A model generated the notes under the pieces. It was not told the origin of the DNA and did not search any database. It saw only the letters and a program-made list of their open reading frames with translations. A stretch of DNA of 64,000 nt from Ganoderma boninense (taxonomy: Eukaryota; Basidiomycota; Agaricomycetes; Polyporales; Polyporaceae): NCBI GenBank assembly GCA_002900995.3, contig CM035307.1, positions 3,720,001 to 3,784,000 of the forward strand, in the 5' to 3' direction. Positions 33,019 to 46,195 of the stretch are shown here, one piece after another; position 1 is the first letter of the stretch, and each line of letters opens with the position of its first letter. Both the position numbers and the translations under genes were made by a program.

Positions 33019-35191
33019 CTATCGGTACTGTTGCTCACCGGTACCAAAGAATGAAGGTGGAGGTTGCCTCAGCGATGTCATCCCCAACCCCTGCACACCC
33101 ATCGCCGCCACAGCGGCCGCAGGGGTGGGCACAGTCCTCGGACCGGGCCCCAGCTGCAGCACACCCCCCTGCGGCGACCCGAACGCCGCCGCCGCCACTC
33201 CCGCCCCATCAGCAGCAGCAGCAGCAGCAGCACCACCACCACCACCTCCTCCCATCCCCGTCCCCGCCCCAGCGCGCTTGGCGTCCTTGCCCTCGACGGT
33301 CCTGACGAACTCGCTCCACAGCGCGCCGTCCTCGCGTCCGCGCGCGCGCCACTCGGCGAGCACGTCCTGCGGCGCGCTCTTCCAGACCTTCTTGTGGCTG
33401 CACACGGTCGACTTCTTGTGCGGCACGCCGAACGCGCGCCGGAACGCCTCGGGCTGCTTCACCGTCGCGTCGCGCGCCATCGTCTCCTCCATCGCTGCGA
33501 ACCCCGCGTGCACCTCGCACACGTACTTGCCGTGCGGCCACGCCTTCCCCCCTGCCCCGCCCCCGCCTCCGCTTGAACCCGAGCCGGTGCCCTGAGTCGT
33601 CGTCGCGGCGGAAGCGGGAGTGGGCGAGCGGTCGACGCCGCTGGGGTTCGGGCGAGGAGCCGGGAGGACGGCAGAGAGGTGGACGAGGGTGTGGGCGACG
33701 GAGTGGGATTTGGGTTTGTGGTCGGGTGCAAGCTCGCGCGCGCGGGTGCCTGGGGACTCAGGAGGGGGAGCGAGGCGGGCGTTGGGCGCGTCGGGGACTC
33801 AGACATGGACGAGCGCTGCAGAGGCAAGGTGTGCGTCGGCGGGGTGACGGCCATCGCGAGCGACGACTCGGTGGAGATGGGTATGTTTGCTCGTTGTTGG
33901 AGTGTGGCCATGGGGCCGAAGTTAGATGGGGCATAGTGCATAGGGCTAATGGGCGTGTGAGGCACGTAATGGGACAACTGCCTAGGCCGAACTTCGGATG
34001 TAGATGGCGTAGACATGAGTGCAGGTGTGATGGCGCTGACGCTGACAGAGGGAGAAGAGGTAGGAGATGGGGAAGGTGGCTGGACCACAGGGGTCTCGAT
34101 CTCGATGTGATCTTCGCACCTGCGCTCTGCAGGCTTGGGGAGGGCGGGAGAGTTCTCAGTCGTATTTGTAGACGGATGCAGCAGCACAGAGCTCTGAGTA
34201 GAGCGCGCCCGATGATGCTTGCTCAGTGGTTGCGTCAATAGTTCGTCCGCCGGGCGTTTCCTCGGGCTTGTCGTATCCATAGGGTGATAGAGTAGTGGGA
34301 TTGCAGGAGTACATCTGGACTCCTCTTGTAGTCTGATTTCTGCGTCTATCCCGGGGCATTCTGAGTCTTCCAGGCCGTCAATGATGCTGCGGCAAACGCG
34401 AAAAAGCACCCTCTGCTGGCTCTCAACCGAGCGCACAGCACAGAGCTTCTCCTTCTCCCATGCACGAGCATCAAGATTGTAGAATTCGATGTAGGAGTTC
34501 GCAAGAAGGCCGAAGGCCGACATGATGGGTTCGACTTCTGAGAGACACAGAAGTGGAAATGTAGAAATTTCCTGCCGTAATCGAAACGGCTTTGTGTTAG
34601 CCTAGGAGGATATGTGAGTCCGTATTTCACAGTGCTGAGACTGATAAAGGATAGGATAGCCCATGCCACCGGAGTGAGCAAGGAAGGGTCTGTATATACT
34701 CAGGTGAATACGACCTATACACCTGGACTCGCAGGCTTATTGCGCCTCCTACCGGTCTCACACTGTCATAGGCGGCGTTCATTCCACGTTCCAGGCAATG
34801 CAATGGTGCATCGTCTTCGAGGATTCAACTATGTGGCGGAGGTCCCGGGCACAGCCCAGTCGAGGACGCGAAATATATACGACTTCCTCACCTTATGCCA
34901 TAACACAATCGTCACGCTCCTCTTCAGCGACTCTGCCAGCTCGCTATGCTTCTCCGCTAACTCTTTGTGGGACCTCTCTGGCGAGTCTCCTGGAAAAGGG
35001 CTGAGGGCATTGTAGGGAAAGGAGCCATGGCCATAGGACGACCTCCGCAGCTGAATAGTATTGATGGGAAGGGGTGAGTTGAGCGTGCTAGATGGGGTGG
35101 ATGAGGGTGAGTGGGTGAGGGCCGGGGAGGCGAGAGGTAGGGTGAATGTTGCACCAGGGCCAGTGTGGGTTACGATGGATTCCAATGCCAT
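33019..35191 (-). CDS. Low-complexity protein, possibly a transcriptional regulator
   Basis: Exon 1 (from ATG 35191) is Ser/Pro-rich and ends with a helical segment, ERSHKELAEKHSELAESLK, then SVTIVLWHK. An intron joins to EISTFPLLCLSEVEPIMSAFGLL and a long Ser/Thr/Pro-rich region. Near the C-terminus is a compact domain-like block (KYVCEVHAGFAAMEETMARD, then HKKSTVCSHKKVWKSAPQDV), followed by poly-Gly and poly-Ala. I do not recognise this block. The middle and C-terminal parts are in different frames, with the change near 33640 in a C-rich run (indel or missed intron). Composition suggests a nuclear regulatory protein, but this is inference. The mirror-image plus-strand frames are shadows of the same biased composition. 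Confidence 0.6.
33210..33249. repeat. Trinucleotide tract (CAG)n followed by (CAC)n
   Basis: About seven CAG then six CAC units on the plus strand. On the coding (minus) strand they encode poly-Gly then poly-Ala of the low-complexity gene. Likely length-variable. Confidence 0.85.
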
Positions 35192-35871
35192 CCACGACGG
35201 GGTTGGCTACGGTTGCACGCAAGAAGGCCACGGTGGGAGGCTAGGGGACAAGCCGGTGCAAGATTTACTAATATTCATAGGGGATGCTTGACGTTGTATG
35301 CTCACAAGTAAAAGGTATCCTGGCGGCGACCCGTCCGTTCTTGTTCCTTGCCGAAGGCCCGCTTATGTTAGGCGGTGGTATTATGTATTTAGACAGGTTG
35401 GACAGACCCGACTCCGTCGATCGACGACTCAGATCTGGTTCTGATACAGGGTACGTCGAAAGCCAAGAGTTGCAGGATCCCACTCGACGTTGCTTGAATA
35501 TACGGTCGTCAGATCGAGTGTGGTAGCGTAGACTGGTCGAGCGATGGCGGAGGAGGGTGTGGGGGAGAGACTGACTCGTGGGTAGACCCGAGGCCGCGTG
35601 GCTTCGGGAGGCGCTTCGCCATGTCCTTGTCGCACGACTTGGACTCCCACCACCACCATGTGCACTCCATGGCTAGACACTCAGCACATCTCCCCTGTGG
35701 CCCTCAACAGTCTTCACAATGCATCCAGCTCCAATTCCATCTGCTCAAGCAGCCCCGAGTGCCATCCTAAACCGGGTTGATCTTCTCCGGACTTCCTCTC
35801 GGCGTGTCAGCCCTTCCAGCCGCATCTAGCATCGTCATGGCATACCCCCATTCACTCGGGTTGAGCCTAGC
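35192..35871. other. Divergent intergenic region
   Basis: Separates the minus-strand low-complexity gene from the plus-strand Ser-rich gene, so both promoters are probably here. Frames at 35598-35780 could be 5' exons of the Ser-rich gene, but no reliable splice chain was found. Confidence 0.45.
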
Positions 35872-36972
35872 ATGCCGTTCCTGCATCGTCTCGAAATGCT
35901 GTCCAACTCAACCTGCTCTGAACTGTGCTTCTCCGACTCCTCGCAAAGCTCTGAGACCTGCTCTTTAAGCTCTTCTCCTTCAGACCTCGCCTTCGACACC
36001 GTCTCGCAACCCCCCTCCGATGCCCTCTTGGTCCCTGATGCCCCTGATGCTCCGACCGTTGCCCTGCCTCGAGAAGATCCCCGCGTGGTCTTGACGCCAG
36101 TCTCCGCCCCGGTAGCAGAAACACCAGTCATCTTAGACGGGCATGAAGAGGTGCGTTGTCCCTACAGTCACTCGGTGTGATGTGTATTATGCTCACCTCT
36201 TCGCTGCAATCCCTAGCCACAAACTATACGCAAACTCGTTCTTCGCAAACGCACAACCTCTCCCTACCAAATCAAGCTTCCTCTTATGACAGATCGGCTT
36301 CGCGTGCGGAACGGGAAGCTCGTCATCCACGCCTTCTCCGAGAAGGATGCGGAACACCCGTCCAAGACGATCTTCTCAACCAACAACGGCCCGAAACCAC
36401 TGCTAGGATCCATTGTCAATTCGGCCATCAAGACCTCCCTTCTTCCCGAGGCCCTATTCAGCATTCAGGCGCCGACTCCTCTGTACCCCTCGCACCGCGG
36501 TGTCCTCGACGGAGACGCGAGTCCCGCAGGCGGCGCCCGGTACGACCATCCGCTGACCATCCGCATCTCGCCTCCTCGAGGCTCAACTCTTTCCGCGGCG
36601 GATACCTGGACGGAGATCTGCGAGGACCTATGCCGCGCGATGGAGGTCCTCTCCGTGCTATCTGATCTGGACACTGGCTCGCTGGACCCTTCTCCGTCGA
36701 CTGCCCATCTGCAGTCGTCGCAATCTCGCTCTTTTGTCCTTAGCCTTGGACCTGGACCTGGTGATATCTGGGACTCTTATGTCTACCTCGTCTCGTCGTC
36801 CGGTAGGAACGCTCTCCTCTCTCCTTCAAGGAACTCGTGTCTGTCTGCGTGCTTTCCTGGCGTGTTCGGGGTTCTGCTTCTGCCGCTATATCACTGCATA
36901 TATTCTCTGGACAATGCATTCTCATTCTCGGGTTTCAGGTTTCAAGTGTCCGGATGTCGACGTGTTAGCTAG
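35872..36972 (+). CDS. Hypothetical Ser/Pro-rich protein
   Basis: Two exons: 35872-36151 starts MPFLHRLEMLSNSTCSELCF and is rich in Ser and Pro; an intron (36152-36218) follows with a GTGCGT donor and CTAG acceptor; the second exon continues in frame with PQTIRKLVLRKRTTSPYQIKLP, then KDAEHPSKTIFSTNNGPKPLL and DTWTEICEDLCRAMEVLSVLSD. The frame stays open to TAG 36970-36972, but the last ~60 residues (hydrophobic, Cys-rich) may be intron read-through; a donor lies after VYLVSSSG near 36801. No family is recognised. The start could also be in an upstream exon. Confidence 0.55.
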
Positions 36973-39082
36973 TCATGCTGTAAGTAATAGGGATATATCG
37001 ACTCGCACACTAGAACGGAGGCGCTGCGCATGGTTGTGGCTCCTCCCTGATCCTTACAAGCAAGAACCTCTCTGCCGTGCATCTGGCTCGTGCTTTTGGC
37101 GTTGCCCGCGAAATAGCTGTGTTCCAGTGCCTGGTGAGTGTGGTATGTATGCCTCGGCGAATCATCAAATTTTCGATCTGACCAGCTGTCTCCCGTCTCA
37201 TTCCTGGCATTTGGAAGGCATGCATTCGAGAGCTACGAATATTGCCTGAGGATCGATTTTTTTGTGCTTAGGTTTAGTGCGATGTTGTAGAGTTTGCGGC
37301 ATGTTAAAGTAGGTGTGACGCATGTCAGTTCATCGCGGCACTGAATGTTTCGACAGGAGTGCCCGTGGCTTCGAAGTCATGCTTCGCATTGGTGGATAGA
37401 TTCTGATACAGCCCTCTGATGCGAAGCCTCAGCAGTGACAGAAGTTTAGCGGCGAGGCGACGCCGACGCCGAAAGCTGAAGCTCATTGTAGGACCCAGCA
37501 TGTCCACGTGCGGCTACGCATGCAAAGACCGCATTCAGGTGGCATTTATCCAAACAGACCCATCCCACGTCAGACTGAGACCTCTCGGGGCATTCACGCT
37601 GTGCATGTAAACTCTTGTCCTACCGCGCTCACAAGTCGCCAGTTTCTCTGGTAATTAATTGTTCTTTTTGTGCTCTGAATGTGTAAGAAGTCATTGAGGC
37701 ATGATATGTCCCAGGCTCCCAGCTACAACGTCCTCATCGATATCATTGAAGTTACGGAAACCTTGACTATGCTCTTTCTTCCGGCAGCGCCTGGTAAGAG
37801 CCTTGGACTTCTAGATATACTTGCATGTTCTCCACAGCTGATACAAAGACGTGTAGGTCTCTGAACGTGAGTGATATTCGACGTTAAATACCACCGAACC
37901 CGCATCACGGATACAACCTGTGCTCAATGCTGGTCATCTCGTTGTGACGAATTCTTAAATACGCCTGATGATTTACAGAGCGTTACTCAGTGCACTATCC
38001 GCCCAGATGTGAGTATCCGTCCACTTTTTCCTGAGGTGCCTGAGAGAGCTAATATTCGTAAGTTTCTTCGCTCGACGGGTCTACGAAAAAGTGCATTTCC
38101 TCGGCAATCCAAATCGGCATTGACGGTGTCGCAGTGAGTTCACAATGCACTCTCTGCGGTAAGGCCTATCCTGCACATCTCTTAATTAAGCGGGACTCAA
38201 CTTCAACTTCACCTAGATACTCATTCTCATTGTGGGCTTCGGTTCACTGAGTCCCATTCACGAGATCACAGTCAATGGCGGGCCATGATGAAACCCCCTC
38301 AGTCACATCCGTATTTCAGGATTTGCTGTAGGTGAGCTAGTGATACATCTTCTCCTCGACCAACCATTAAATCCTTCGAAATCCCTAGCCACATCATACC
38401 AAGCGTGAGTTCATAGGATGTCTCCATCATTAGAGAGGAGAACCGCGATCCTTTAGCTTTGCGACAACACGCTCTCGACTTCTGACAGTGGTGTACATGC
38501 ATTATGCGCCATCTCTCCTTCGACTGCTGACAATATTATAGTGGGTCCTATCGGCCCCTGTGGGACTGTCATTCATCGCGGACTGCATCCTCAGGGTCAC
38601 TCTTCTGAATGCCTTTCGCGGTAGCAGTCCCGAGCTTGTCCAATGCGCCGAGTTACCAATCCAACGATAGACTTGGAGGATTCACCGCACGTCACGGTCG
38701 ATCTGTGACACCTAAGCAGTAGGAATCGAAGGGCGGGTCGCTGTGCGTTTGGTAAGTCTAGCGTAAATTACTCCAGGTTTAGTTCAGGCTGCGAACCAAT
38801 ATGCACGTCATGGATTAACATGCACCCCACGCCGTGTGCTGGCGGTCCGCCAGACTGTCTGAAGATCAATATTGTGTGTTGTCGGATCCGGAGCAGGACC
38901 TTTGTGATTTTTCAAACAGCGGAAGTTGGATGGCCCTGTTGCGCTCGCCAAGCAGCGAACTCGACCACAGCCCAGCATTTTACAAATTTCCGGTACTCCA
39001 CTAGCCTGAGTGCAAACAGCAGTACATGAATGCTGGTGAACCGTAATTATATATGAGCCGTCACAAAAAGGAGAACCCGATC
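36973..39082. other. 2.1-kb stretch without a supported gene
   Basis: A short frame at 37709 (MSQAPSYNVLIDIIEVTETL) and one at 37871 look mildly coding but could not be joined into an exon chain or matched to a family. The rest shows no repeat or motif. Confidence 0.4.
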
Positions 39083-40140
39083 TTACGCCGAGCGCCGCGC
39101 ATTCCTGGTAAAGAACCACCAGAACAAGCACAGCGCGAGCGTCCTCGGGAGCCACATCATCGCGCGATACAGCAAGATCTTGCCCCCCAGCATGATCTCC
39201 CTCGGCACGCTCTCCTGCAGGCTCCTCGCGACGACCACGCGAGCATACGAGCGCGCGGGCATCTTATCTCCGCCCTGGCTCATGTGGATGCGCGCGACGA
39301 TGTCGGCGAGGTAGCGCGTGTAGAGCGAGTCCTCGGGGAGGCCGGCGAAGGACGCGGCCTGGTTCGCGGCGATGTTGGAGGCGACGGCGCCCGTGGTGAC
39401 GTTCAGGACGGCGACGCCGAGCGGCTTGCACTCCATGTAGAGCACCTCGGACAGCGCCTGCGTCGCGGACTTGGTCGAGGAGTAGATGCCGGCCCACGGC
39501 GTCGGGCTGTGACACACAGCGAGGGTCAACGGTAACTGGCGTCAGGGGCTGGGGTAGAGATCTAGAGACGGAAGTGGCGACGCGGGCTGGTACACGTACA
39601 TGCATGCGGTGACGGAGCTGATGTTGACGATCGTCCCGGATTTGCGGGCGGCCATGTGCGGGACGACGGCCTGGCACATGCGGACGATGGAGAAGACGTT
39701 GGTGTCGTACGCCCGCTCTACGACGTCCATCGGGACCTCTATCACAGGACCTACCGAGCGCGTCAGCATCGCATCGGGGTGATCAGTTTCTCAGTTTCCG
39801 GCGAGGGGGATGTTCACCTGTGCAGAGGACGCCAGCGTTGTTCACGAGGACGTCGATGCGGCCTTCCTTCTCGACGATGGTCTTCACAACTTGGCTGATG
39901 TTGTCTTGCTTGGTCACGTCGAGCGTGAGCTTTTCGATGTTCGGGGCCGTGAAGGCATCCATGGCCTCCAGCTTGCGGGCGGTGGCCTACACCCTGCAGC
40001 CCTGCCTCGCGTACTCTTCGCAGCTGATGACAATGATAATGTGAGCATTGCTCGTGTGCTGGGTCCAAGAGAAGGGATACCGACAGCGCGAATCCGATAC
40101 CCCCGTTCGAGCAGCCCGTTACGAGTACGACTGGTGCCAT
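39083..40140 (-). CDS. Ayr1-like short-chain dehydrogenase/reductase with an internal TAG
   Basis: Four exons (40085-40140, 39818-40023, 39600-39750, 39083-39506) total 837 nt, giving 278 codons plus stop. Classical SDR motifs are in order: TGCSNGGIG cofactor loop, LDVT, NNAG, the ISSV strand and the catalytic YSSTK. The C-terminus ends with a hydrophobic helix (ALCLFWWFF) and basic tail, as in membrane-bound 1-acyl-dihydroxyacetone-phosphate reductase (Ayr1), which acts at lipid droplets and ER. Codon 31 is TAG (39987-39989) inside GCRV-stop-ATARKLE, where the family normally has Tyr (TAC). All exon phases are otherwise consistent, so this is a nonsense change rather than a frameshift. The allele may be dead, or the base may be wrong. 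Confidence 0.87.
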
Positions 40141-41011
40141 ACCTGAACAACACTAGGGTGCGCCTACTTCACGTTGTCTGGCAAGCCTGAGAGGTGGGAA
40201 ATTCAGTTAGAGTCATAATGGTGGAGGAGGATGCGAGCTCGACTACAGTCAAACTAACTTATTCGAAGGCGAAGTGGATGTGGGTCCACAGGCTGTTGGC
40301 GCCACGTCATCTGCTCCAATATTACTGTAAGTACCAAGGATCTTTCCGATGCTGCCGGGACCGGAGTACGTTATAGGTACCGAGCATGCATGCCATTGCC
40401 CACAGCAGTCCGAGGGTGTCGATGTGGGTATGGTGCATGCCCTCCAGTGGTCATCACCAAAGGCGTAAAACACCCGCTCGGCGAGTAGAAAGAAGGTTAC
40501 TCCCAGGCCACCAGGCCTGTTCGCAAACTTGTTTCTCTAAACGGACCGGCACGGGGGCCGCCGGGCGCCGATTGGACAGGACGTTCTGTCAAAGCCCATA
40601 TGTCAGACGCCCATTACCGCCCTCGACCCCACGTCGCGATCTTCCCGACTCATCGGAAAATCTCCACCTCCGGAAACATATCATCGGCAATGGACACTCC
40701 CTTCGAAGTCAATGTCGCGTACGACTCGACGACACTTCCGCTAAGTAGCACTCAATGCTCCCAGTCGTGCTTGGTACTCGCGTCGGGCTGCCATAACCCT
40801 CCGTCCGCTGCGGTTCCACCACGCTCCCTGCATGTATCCCACCTGGAGGCTGGGTGTCTTCTCCAGGAACTCCGAAGCCCGTGCTTGTCATGTTTATGTT
40901 TCGTTTCCCATAACCTGCCGCACAACTCCACCCGCACCTCCGGCCTGCTCTTAAGCTCGAGCTCCGATCTCCTGACAATCGCCCCCCACCTCTACCTTTC
41001 CTTCCGCACCA
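40141..41011. other. Divergent intergenic region between SDR and P450 genes
   Basis: Contains both promoters. An open frame from 40600 runs into the P450 start but shows no conserved sequence before MIIPADM. No other feature seen. Confidence 0.5.
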
Positions 41012-43592
41012 TGATCATCCCAGCGGACATGGTCTCGCCGCTCCCGCTCTGGCAGCTAGCCGCCGTGCTCGCCGCCGCGTACTTCGCCCACAGCTTCCTC
41101 CGCGCACGCCGCAAAGCCGCCCGCGAGACGCCTCTCGGATGTCCCCCGCGGCAAAGCTGGCTCTTCGGCATCCGCAACCTCAGCCCGGCCAACTCTGACG
41201 CCGGCGCCCTCTACGAGGCATGGATTGACGAGTACGGCCCCGTCTATCGTGTCCCTGCACCTCTGGGATCCACCCGCGTCGTCCTCACCGATCCCAAGGC
41301 CATCGCGCACTTCTACTCGGTCGAGACATGGACGTACGTGCAGACAAAGCTCGCGAGAGTCGCGATCGAGGGTTTGGTACGTTGTCCGAGTGTTCTTCGT
41401 ATTCAAGGAGAATGGGGATTTGTCTTCGCGAATCGGACTTGATGCAGTTGTAGTTGGGCCGCGGACTGCTTTGGGCGGAAGGAGAGTCTCATAAGAGGTG
41501 AGTCGTTCCCGTCCCACTCTGCGATCACAGCTAACGCATCCGAATCTGCCTCAGGCAACGCAAGGCGATCTCTCCAGCCTTCAGCAACATCGCCATTCGA
41601 AGGCTAACTTCCATCTTCTACGATTCCGTGTACAAGGTATGCGGTCCCTCCTCGCGCCGATCTCGTTCTGCTCTTGCGCTGTACTCTGACCTGCTTGCTC
41701 CGTGTAGCTCAAGAATAACTGGGACAACCAATTAGCTTCTGGAGATTTCGCCACGATAGACGTGCAAAAATGGTGCGCAGCCTGAGTGGACTAGCAGAGA
41801 GCATCTGTGGGCTGAATCGCGTGCGCATATATCCAGGATGAACCACGTTTCGTGGGTACATGTGGCATTTTTTAAGACAGATTGACCAATCTCCTGTTAG
41901 CCTTGACAGCATCGGTATCGCGGGCTTCTCCCACGACTTCGGCTCTCTCGAAGGCAGGCCCTCCGCCGTCGCTGAAGTGTTCGACGCCATGGGACACGTT
42001 AAACCCGGCATTCTCACCGCCGCGGCGCTGTTCTTCGGCAACGTCTTCCCATTCCTCTGGCGTCTCCCCACCCAGACACGCCGTCTTCAGCTTAAGCTGA
42101 ACAAGTGCATGGAGGAGATCGCCGTCCCTCTCCTCGAGAGCACGCGCCGGGAGATGAAGGGCCTTGGCGAGAAGGGCAAGGAGGAGAAGAGTATCATTGG
42201 CTTATTGAGTGCGTCATTGCGCTCCTTCTGGAAAACACGTGGATCCGAGTAACTGGAACTGAATGTTTGCACAGTTAAGGCGGAGGATGCCAATTCGAGC
42301 CTGCAGATGTCTCAGGAGGAGATTATGGCGCAGGTCGGCCCTATTGAGTTCGGGCATCTCGGACGGAGCGCTGACCTCCGCGGCAGATGAAGGTGCTAAT
42401 CTTGGCAGGATACGAGACTACGTCCAGTGCGTCAACTCTATTTTTGAGCCCTTGTGTGTGTCTCTGAACCCTGTCGATCGTCTTGTGTTCCAGTCAGTCT
42501 TACGGTAGGCGTCAATTCCTGCTATGAGTGATCGCAGGCTGCTCACCGTCAATCAACATGGACGCCAGTGGGCCCTCATCGAGTTGTCGCGCAAGCCAGA
42601 GACCCAGGAACGCCTCCGCGAAGAGCTCAAGAGAGAGTTCCCGAATACGGACCCGACCTGGGAGCAGCTCACGAACGGCGCCGGTCTGCACTACCTCGAC
42701 GCCGTCGTCCACGAGATCCTCCGGCTCCACGCGCCACTCAACGTCACCAACCGTGTTGTACGTCTTGTCCTCGCTCGTCTTGTGTGCCGCTGCATTGCCA
42801 CTGCGCGCTGACCGCCCGGCTCCCACACCTCCCAAACCTCAAACGTTCACCAGGCGGTCAAGGACGACGTGATCCCGCTCTCCGCGCCGCTCCGCCTGCC
42901 CACGGGCAAGCTCGTCGACTCGGTCACGATCACCGCGGGCCAGCAGGTGACGGTGCCGATCAGCTGCATGAACACCGCGGCCGCGTACTGGGGCGCGGAC
43001 GCGCGCGAGTTCCGCCCCGAGCGCTGGCTCAGCGCGGACGGGCTCCCGAAGAAGGCGCAGGAGGTCCAGGGCCACCGACACCTGCTCACGTTCGTCGACG
43101 GACACCGCATGTGTCTCGGGCGCGGGTTCGCGCTCGCTGAGTTCAAGGTGCGTGTTCGTGTTGCTGTTTTGGTTTACTGTCTGTTTGTCGTCGCTCGCCC
43201 CGCACATTCGTCTCCATCTCCATCTCTACCTCCATCCCCATCTTCATCTCCATCTCTATCTTCATGTTCATCTTCGTATTAATCTTCGTGTTTATCTGCC
43301 CTCCGGCGCGCCTCGGTTCCGGTTCCAACTCCAACGCTGATTCTGACCTTGTTTATCTCCATCCCTATCCGGTCCTCATCTCCACCCGCTCTCGACGTCA
43401 CCATCGACCATCGACCCATCGACCAACGACACGGAACAGGCCGTGCTCGGGGTGCTCATCAAGAACTACCGCTTCGAGCTGCCGAACGGGCCCGAGACCA
43501 CGATCGAGTTCTGCCGCGGGGTCCTCCCGCGCCCGCGCGTCGCGGGCGAGAAGGGCGCGAACCTCCCCATGCGGGTGCGTCGCGCGGACTAG
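41012..43592 (+). CDS. Cytochrome P450 monooxygenase
   Basis: Microsomal haem monooxygenase; the substrate is unknown. ATG 41012 starts an N-terminal membrane anchor (LWQLAAVLAAAYFAHSFL) followed by a basic stretch. Motifs in order: LLWAEGESHKRQRKAISPAF (C-helix region), DSIGIAGFSHDF, the I-helix AGYETTS, the K-helix HEILRLHAP (ExxR), FRPERWL, and the haem loop FVDGHRMCLGRGFALAEF with its Cys ligand. About ten short introns fit consensus and keep frame. The last intron (43148-43439, 292 nt) is long and built of imperfect CATCTC/CATCTT repeats. The C-terminal exon ends PMRVRRAD at TAG 43590-43592. The family style resembles fungal CYP5144/CYP5150-like enzymes, but I cannot assign one. No biosynthetic partner genes are adjacent. 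Confidence 0.96.
43200..43290. repeat. Pyrimidine-rich CATCTC-type repeat inside a P450 intron
   Basis: Imperfect units of CATCTC, CATCTT, TACCTC and TTCATC run through the intron. This explains its length relative to other introns of the gene. Confidence 0.7.
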
Positions 43593-46195
43593 GGGCCGGG
43601 CTGGTACAGTATCAGTACAAGTACTGATCGTGCGTGTATGTGTATGTATCTTCTTACTTATCTTTCTTTTCCCTTCTTTGAAAGATAGGAGACGCCTATG
43701 CATTGTTACCTCAACCGACGGAACGCATGTTGTCAGACTCAAAGTATTCGGTCGGGATACCCGGTCCCTTCTACTTCCTGCACCCGTATGGGGCTCTGAC
43801 TGCGGCGGCGGGGCCTCGAGATGTGGTCGCCGCACGTCGTCGCACTACGTCGTACATACCCGTCGGCCGTCGTTCCGCACCATCCTTCCTCGGACTCCGG
43901 AGGGTAAAAACATGTCGCCGACGAGGGCACTTTCCGGTTCCGGGCTTCTCGGGGACTACGGTCGGCGCACGCCCAGACCCTCCGGGTTTAAATTTCGTCC
44001 TCATCCGCTGTCAGGAGTGCCGGCCGAACGCCGTTGGATGTTGACGTTGAGTATTTCGCCCTGGTAACAAGGTTACGTTACGGCAGGAGCGCGGCCCTCA
44101 TCATTCCGTGATCACGCCGTCCACAGTTGCGTGCGCCCCGCTCGAGGTCGGGGGGCGCGCGACCAACCGACGTGGGAGGCGTTGGCGGGTGTACGTACAG
44201 CTGAGTATGGAAGTTACGCGCTCTGCCTAAGCCCACTGATATTGCACCCTTTGATCTTTGGTAGGAACAGTACTTGCGCAGTCTGGTGGTGCCTCCAAAC
44301 ACGCAGCGACAACTCTGAAAAGCACGGTGTCCTGGATAAAGGCCTCACGTGATGCCCGTCTGAATCTGTATGGTCCCATGTTCTTCCTTCCGTGTGCATG
44401 CAGAGAGGTATGTATGGAAACATGGAGGCATTGCCACGTTGGGTGTTCGGTGGCCACGGCTGCGGCGCGCAGCGTCACTGTCACTGTCACTGTCAGTTCG
44501 AGTTCTGCAGCTGTTCGATGTTGAGATCGTCGAGCAGCGGCATAGACTTTCGCTGTCAGTCGGTGTCAGGATGGAGGATCCTGGCAGCTCGGCAGCTTGG
44601 CACCCCGTCAGCTCATCTACTTGCCGTTCCTGGGCGCGTTCGGTTCGATCTGCACTGTGCATGCGCAGTTGTCCAACACGAGAAAAAAAAAAGTTGAGAG
44701 CGCAGCTGTCCTGTCCTGACCGTCAGCTGCGTTGTGGGATACGGGAGTAGATGAGATGTCGATGATACCAATGGTCACGTCTTTGGGGGGGGAGAACTTA
44801 AGCGGGCTGGCATGCCCTCCCTGCGAGCAAGTGCATGGTTTAAACCTCGTGCTCGCAGCGAAGTTTCGAAGCTGCGGCGCGAGGTGGTCACCCAGGACGC
44901 GCAAGTGCCACCCGTCGAGTCTTGTATGCAGGATAATGGCATCGAAGGCCGGCCGCCTGCAGTAGGCTGCAATAATATGGCACTAGTAGTACTCCCGAAC
45001 CACAAAATCATGTCGTTGTCTTCATCATGGCCGCCATCTTCGCAGACACGCCCGCCCACCAAAAAGTCGGGAAAGAAGCTCGACGAGCCGCAACTTACCT
45101 TGCACTGTCGCACCTCCCGCCGAGCTCCAATCTGTCAGTGTCACCTGCGGCCAACCGTGTCACACAGCCTGCATTCGGATCTCCCACTTCCTTGTGTGAG
45201 TATGTAAGTTACGAGCGTGCGGCGGCATGACGCCAATGCCATCTTCCCAGCCCAGCCTATCATACACAGTGCACGCACTCACCCACACGCATTCCAGCCC
45301 ATTCCCTTGACATTCCCGGTCGCGACGCGGGGCACGAGGCAACCATCATCACCTCGGAGGGCCTCTGCTTCTTGCTTCTCGCCTCTTCCCTGAGTGTCCC
45401 TTGCCCCGGCTCGCTCTCGCCCTTCGCGGGGCCCTCATCATCGCTGGTCCGATGCATCTGCATCAGGGGCCGACGTTCTAAACAGACAGCGGACAACAGG
45501 CAACAGAGACGCACGCCTGCCGGAAGGCAGGATCCCCGCACTGCCCGCGCGCGCAGCGAGCCTGAGGCATATCAGCGGCAAAAATGGCTCAGAACTTCAG
45601 AAGGAAAGGTGTTGACGTAACTTTAAGTTCCGGGCTACGGTGTTCGGTGTTCGGTGTTCGGTGCCAACGTGCCTTCGAAGCAAGCACGCTCGGCTGCAGT
45701 CCGCTGGCACGGTCGTGTCAAAAAGCCAAAATGCGGCATTTTTAATCTCTTCACGGCGTGGGCCGTGGGCATCCATGACAGAAGCCTCACGCACGAGGCG
45801 ACGGGCTATGGGACGGGATGAGGATGAGAATGCAACCGGTCGTTCGCGTTCGTCAACGTTCCCCTCTAGGACTAGGGCCACGACCGTAACGAGGCGTACA
45901 AGTGCAACTAGACAAGAGACGGCCGGGAGCGCTGGGCTCACGAGCGTTGCGTATCGTATCGTAAGGGTCCCCCCCAATTCCATGGCCAGGTATACGGCAT
46001 ACCAGTACGCGAAGAAAAAGCAAGCAGGCGGACACTGCACTCCCACCACCCCTTCCAACAGAACAGACTATCCGCCCAGAATTAAACAGCTGTCGTGATT
46101 CATGAACACCGTCACAGTCCACTGTCCCCCGTCATTTTGGACCACATCCCGTCACCCCACACCCCACCCACGCTCGATTCTCAGAGAGGACGAGC
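43593..46195. other. 2.6-kb intergenic stretch
   Basis: No exon chain or family motif on either strand. Small simple repeats are present: CACTGT units near 44475-44495, a ten-base A run near 44684, and GGTGTTC units near 45640-45663. It flanks the 3' end of the cupredoxin gene. Confidence 0.45.

Noticed and set aside
33064..33595. Three overlapping plus-strand open frames of 84-170 residues
   Set aside because: They mirror the G/C-biased minus-strand gene at 33019-35191 and consist of Pro/Ala/His runs with no motif.
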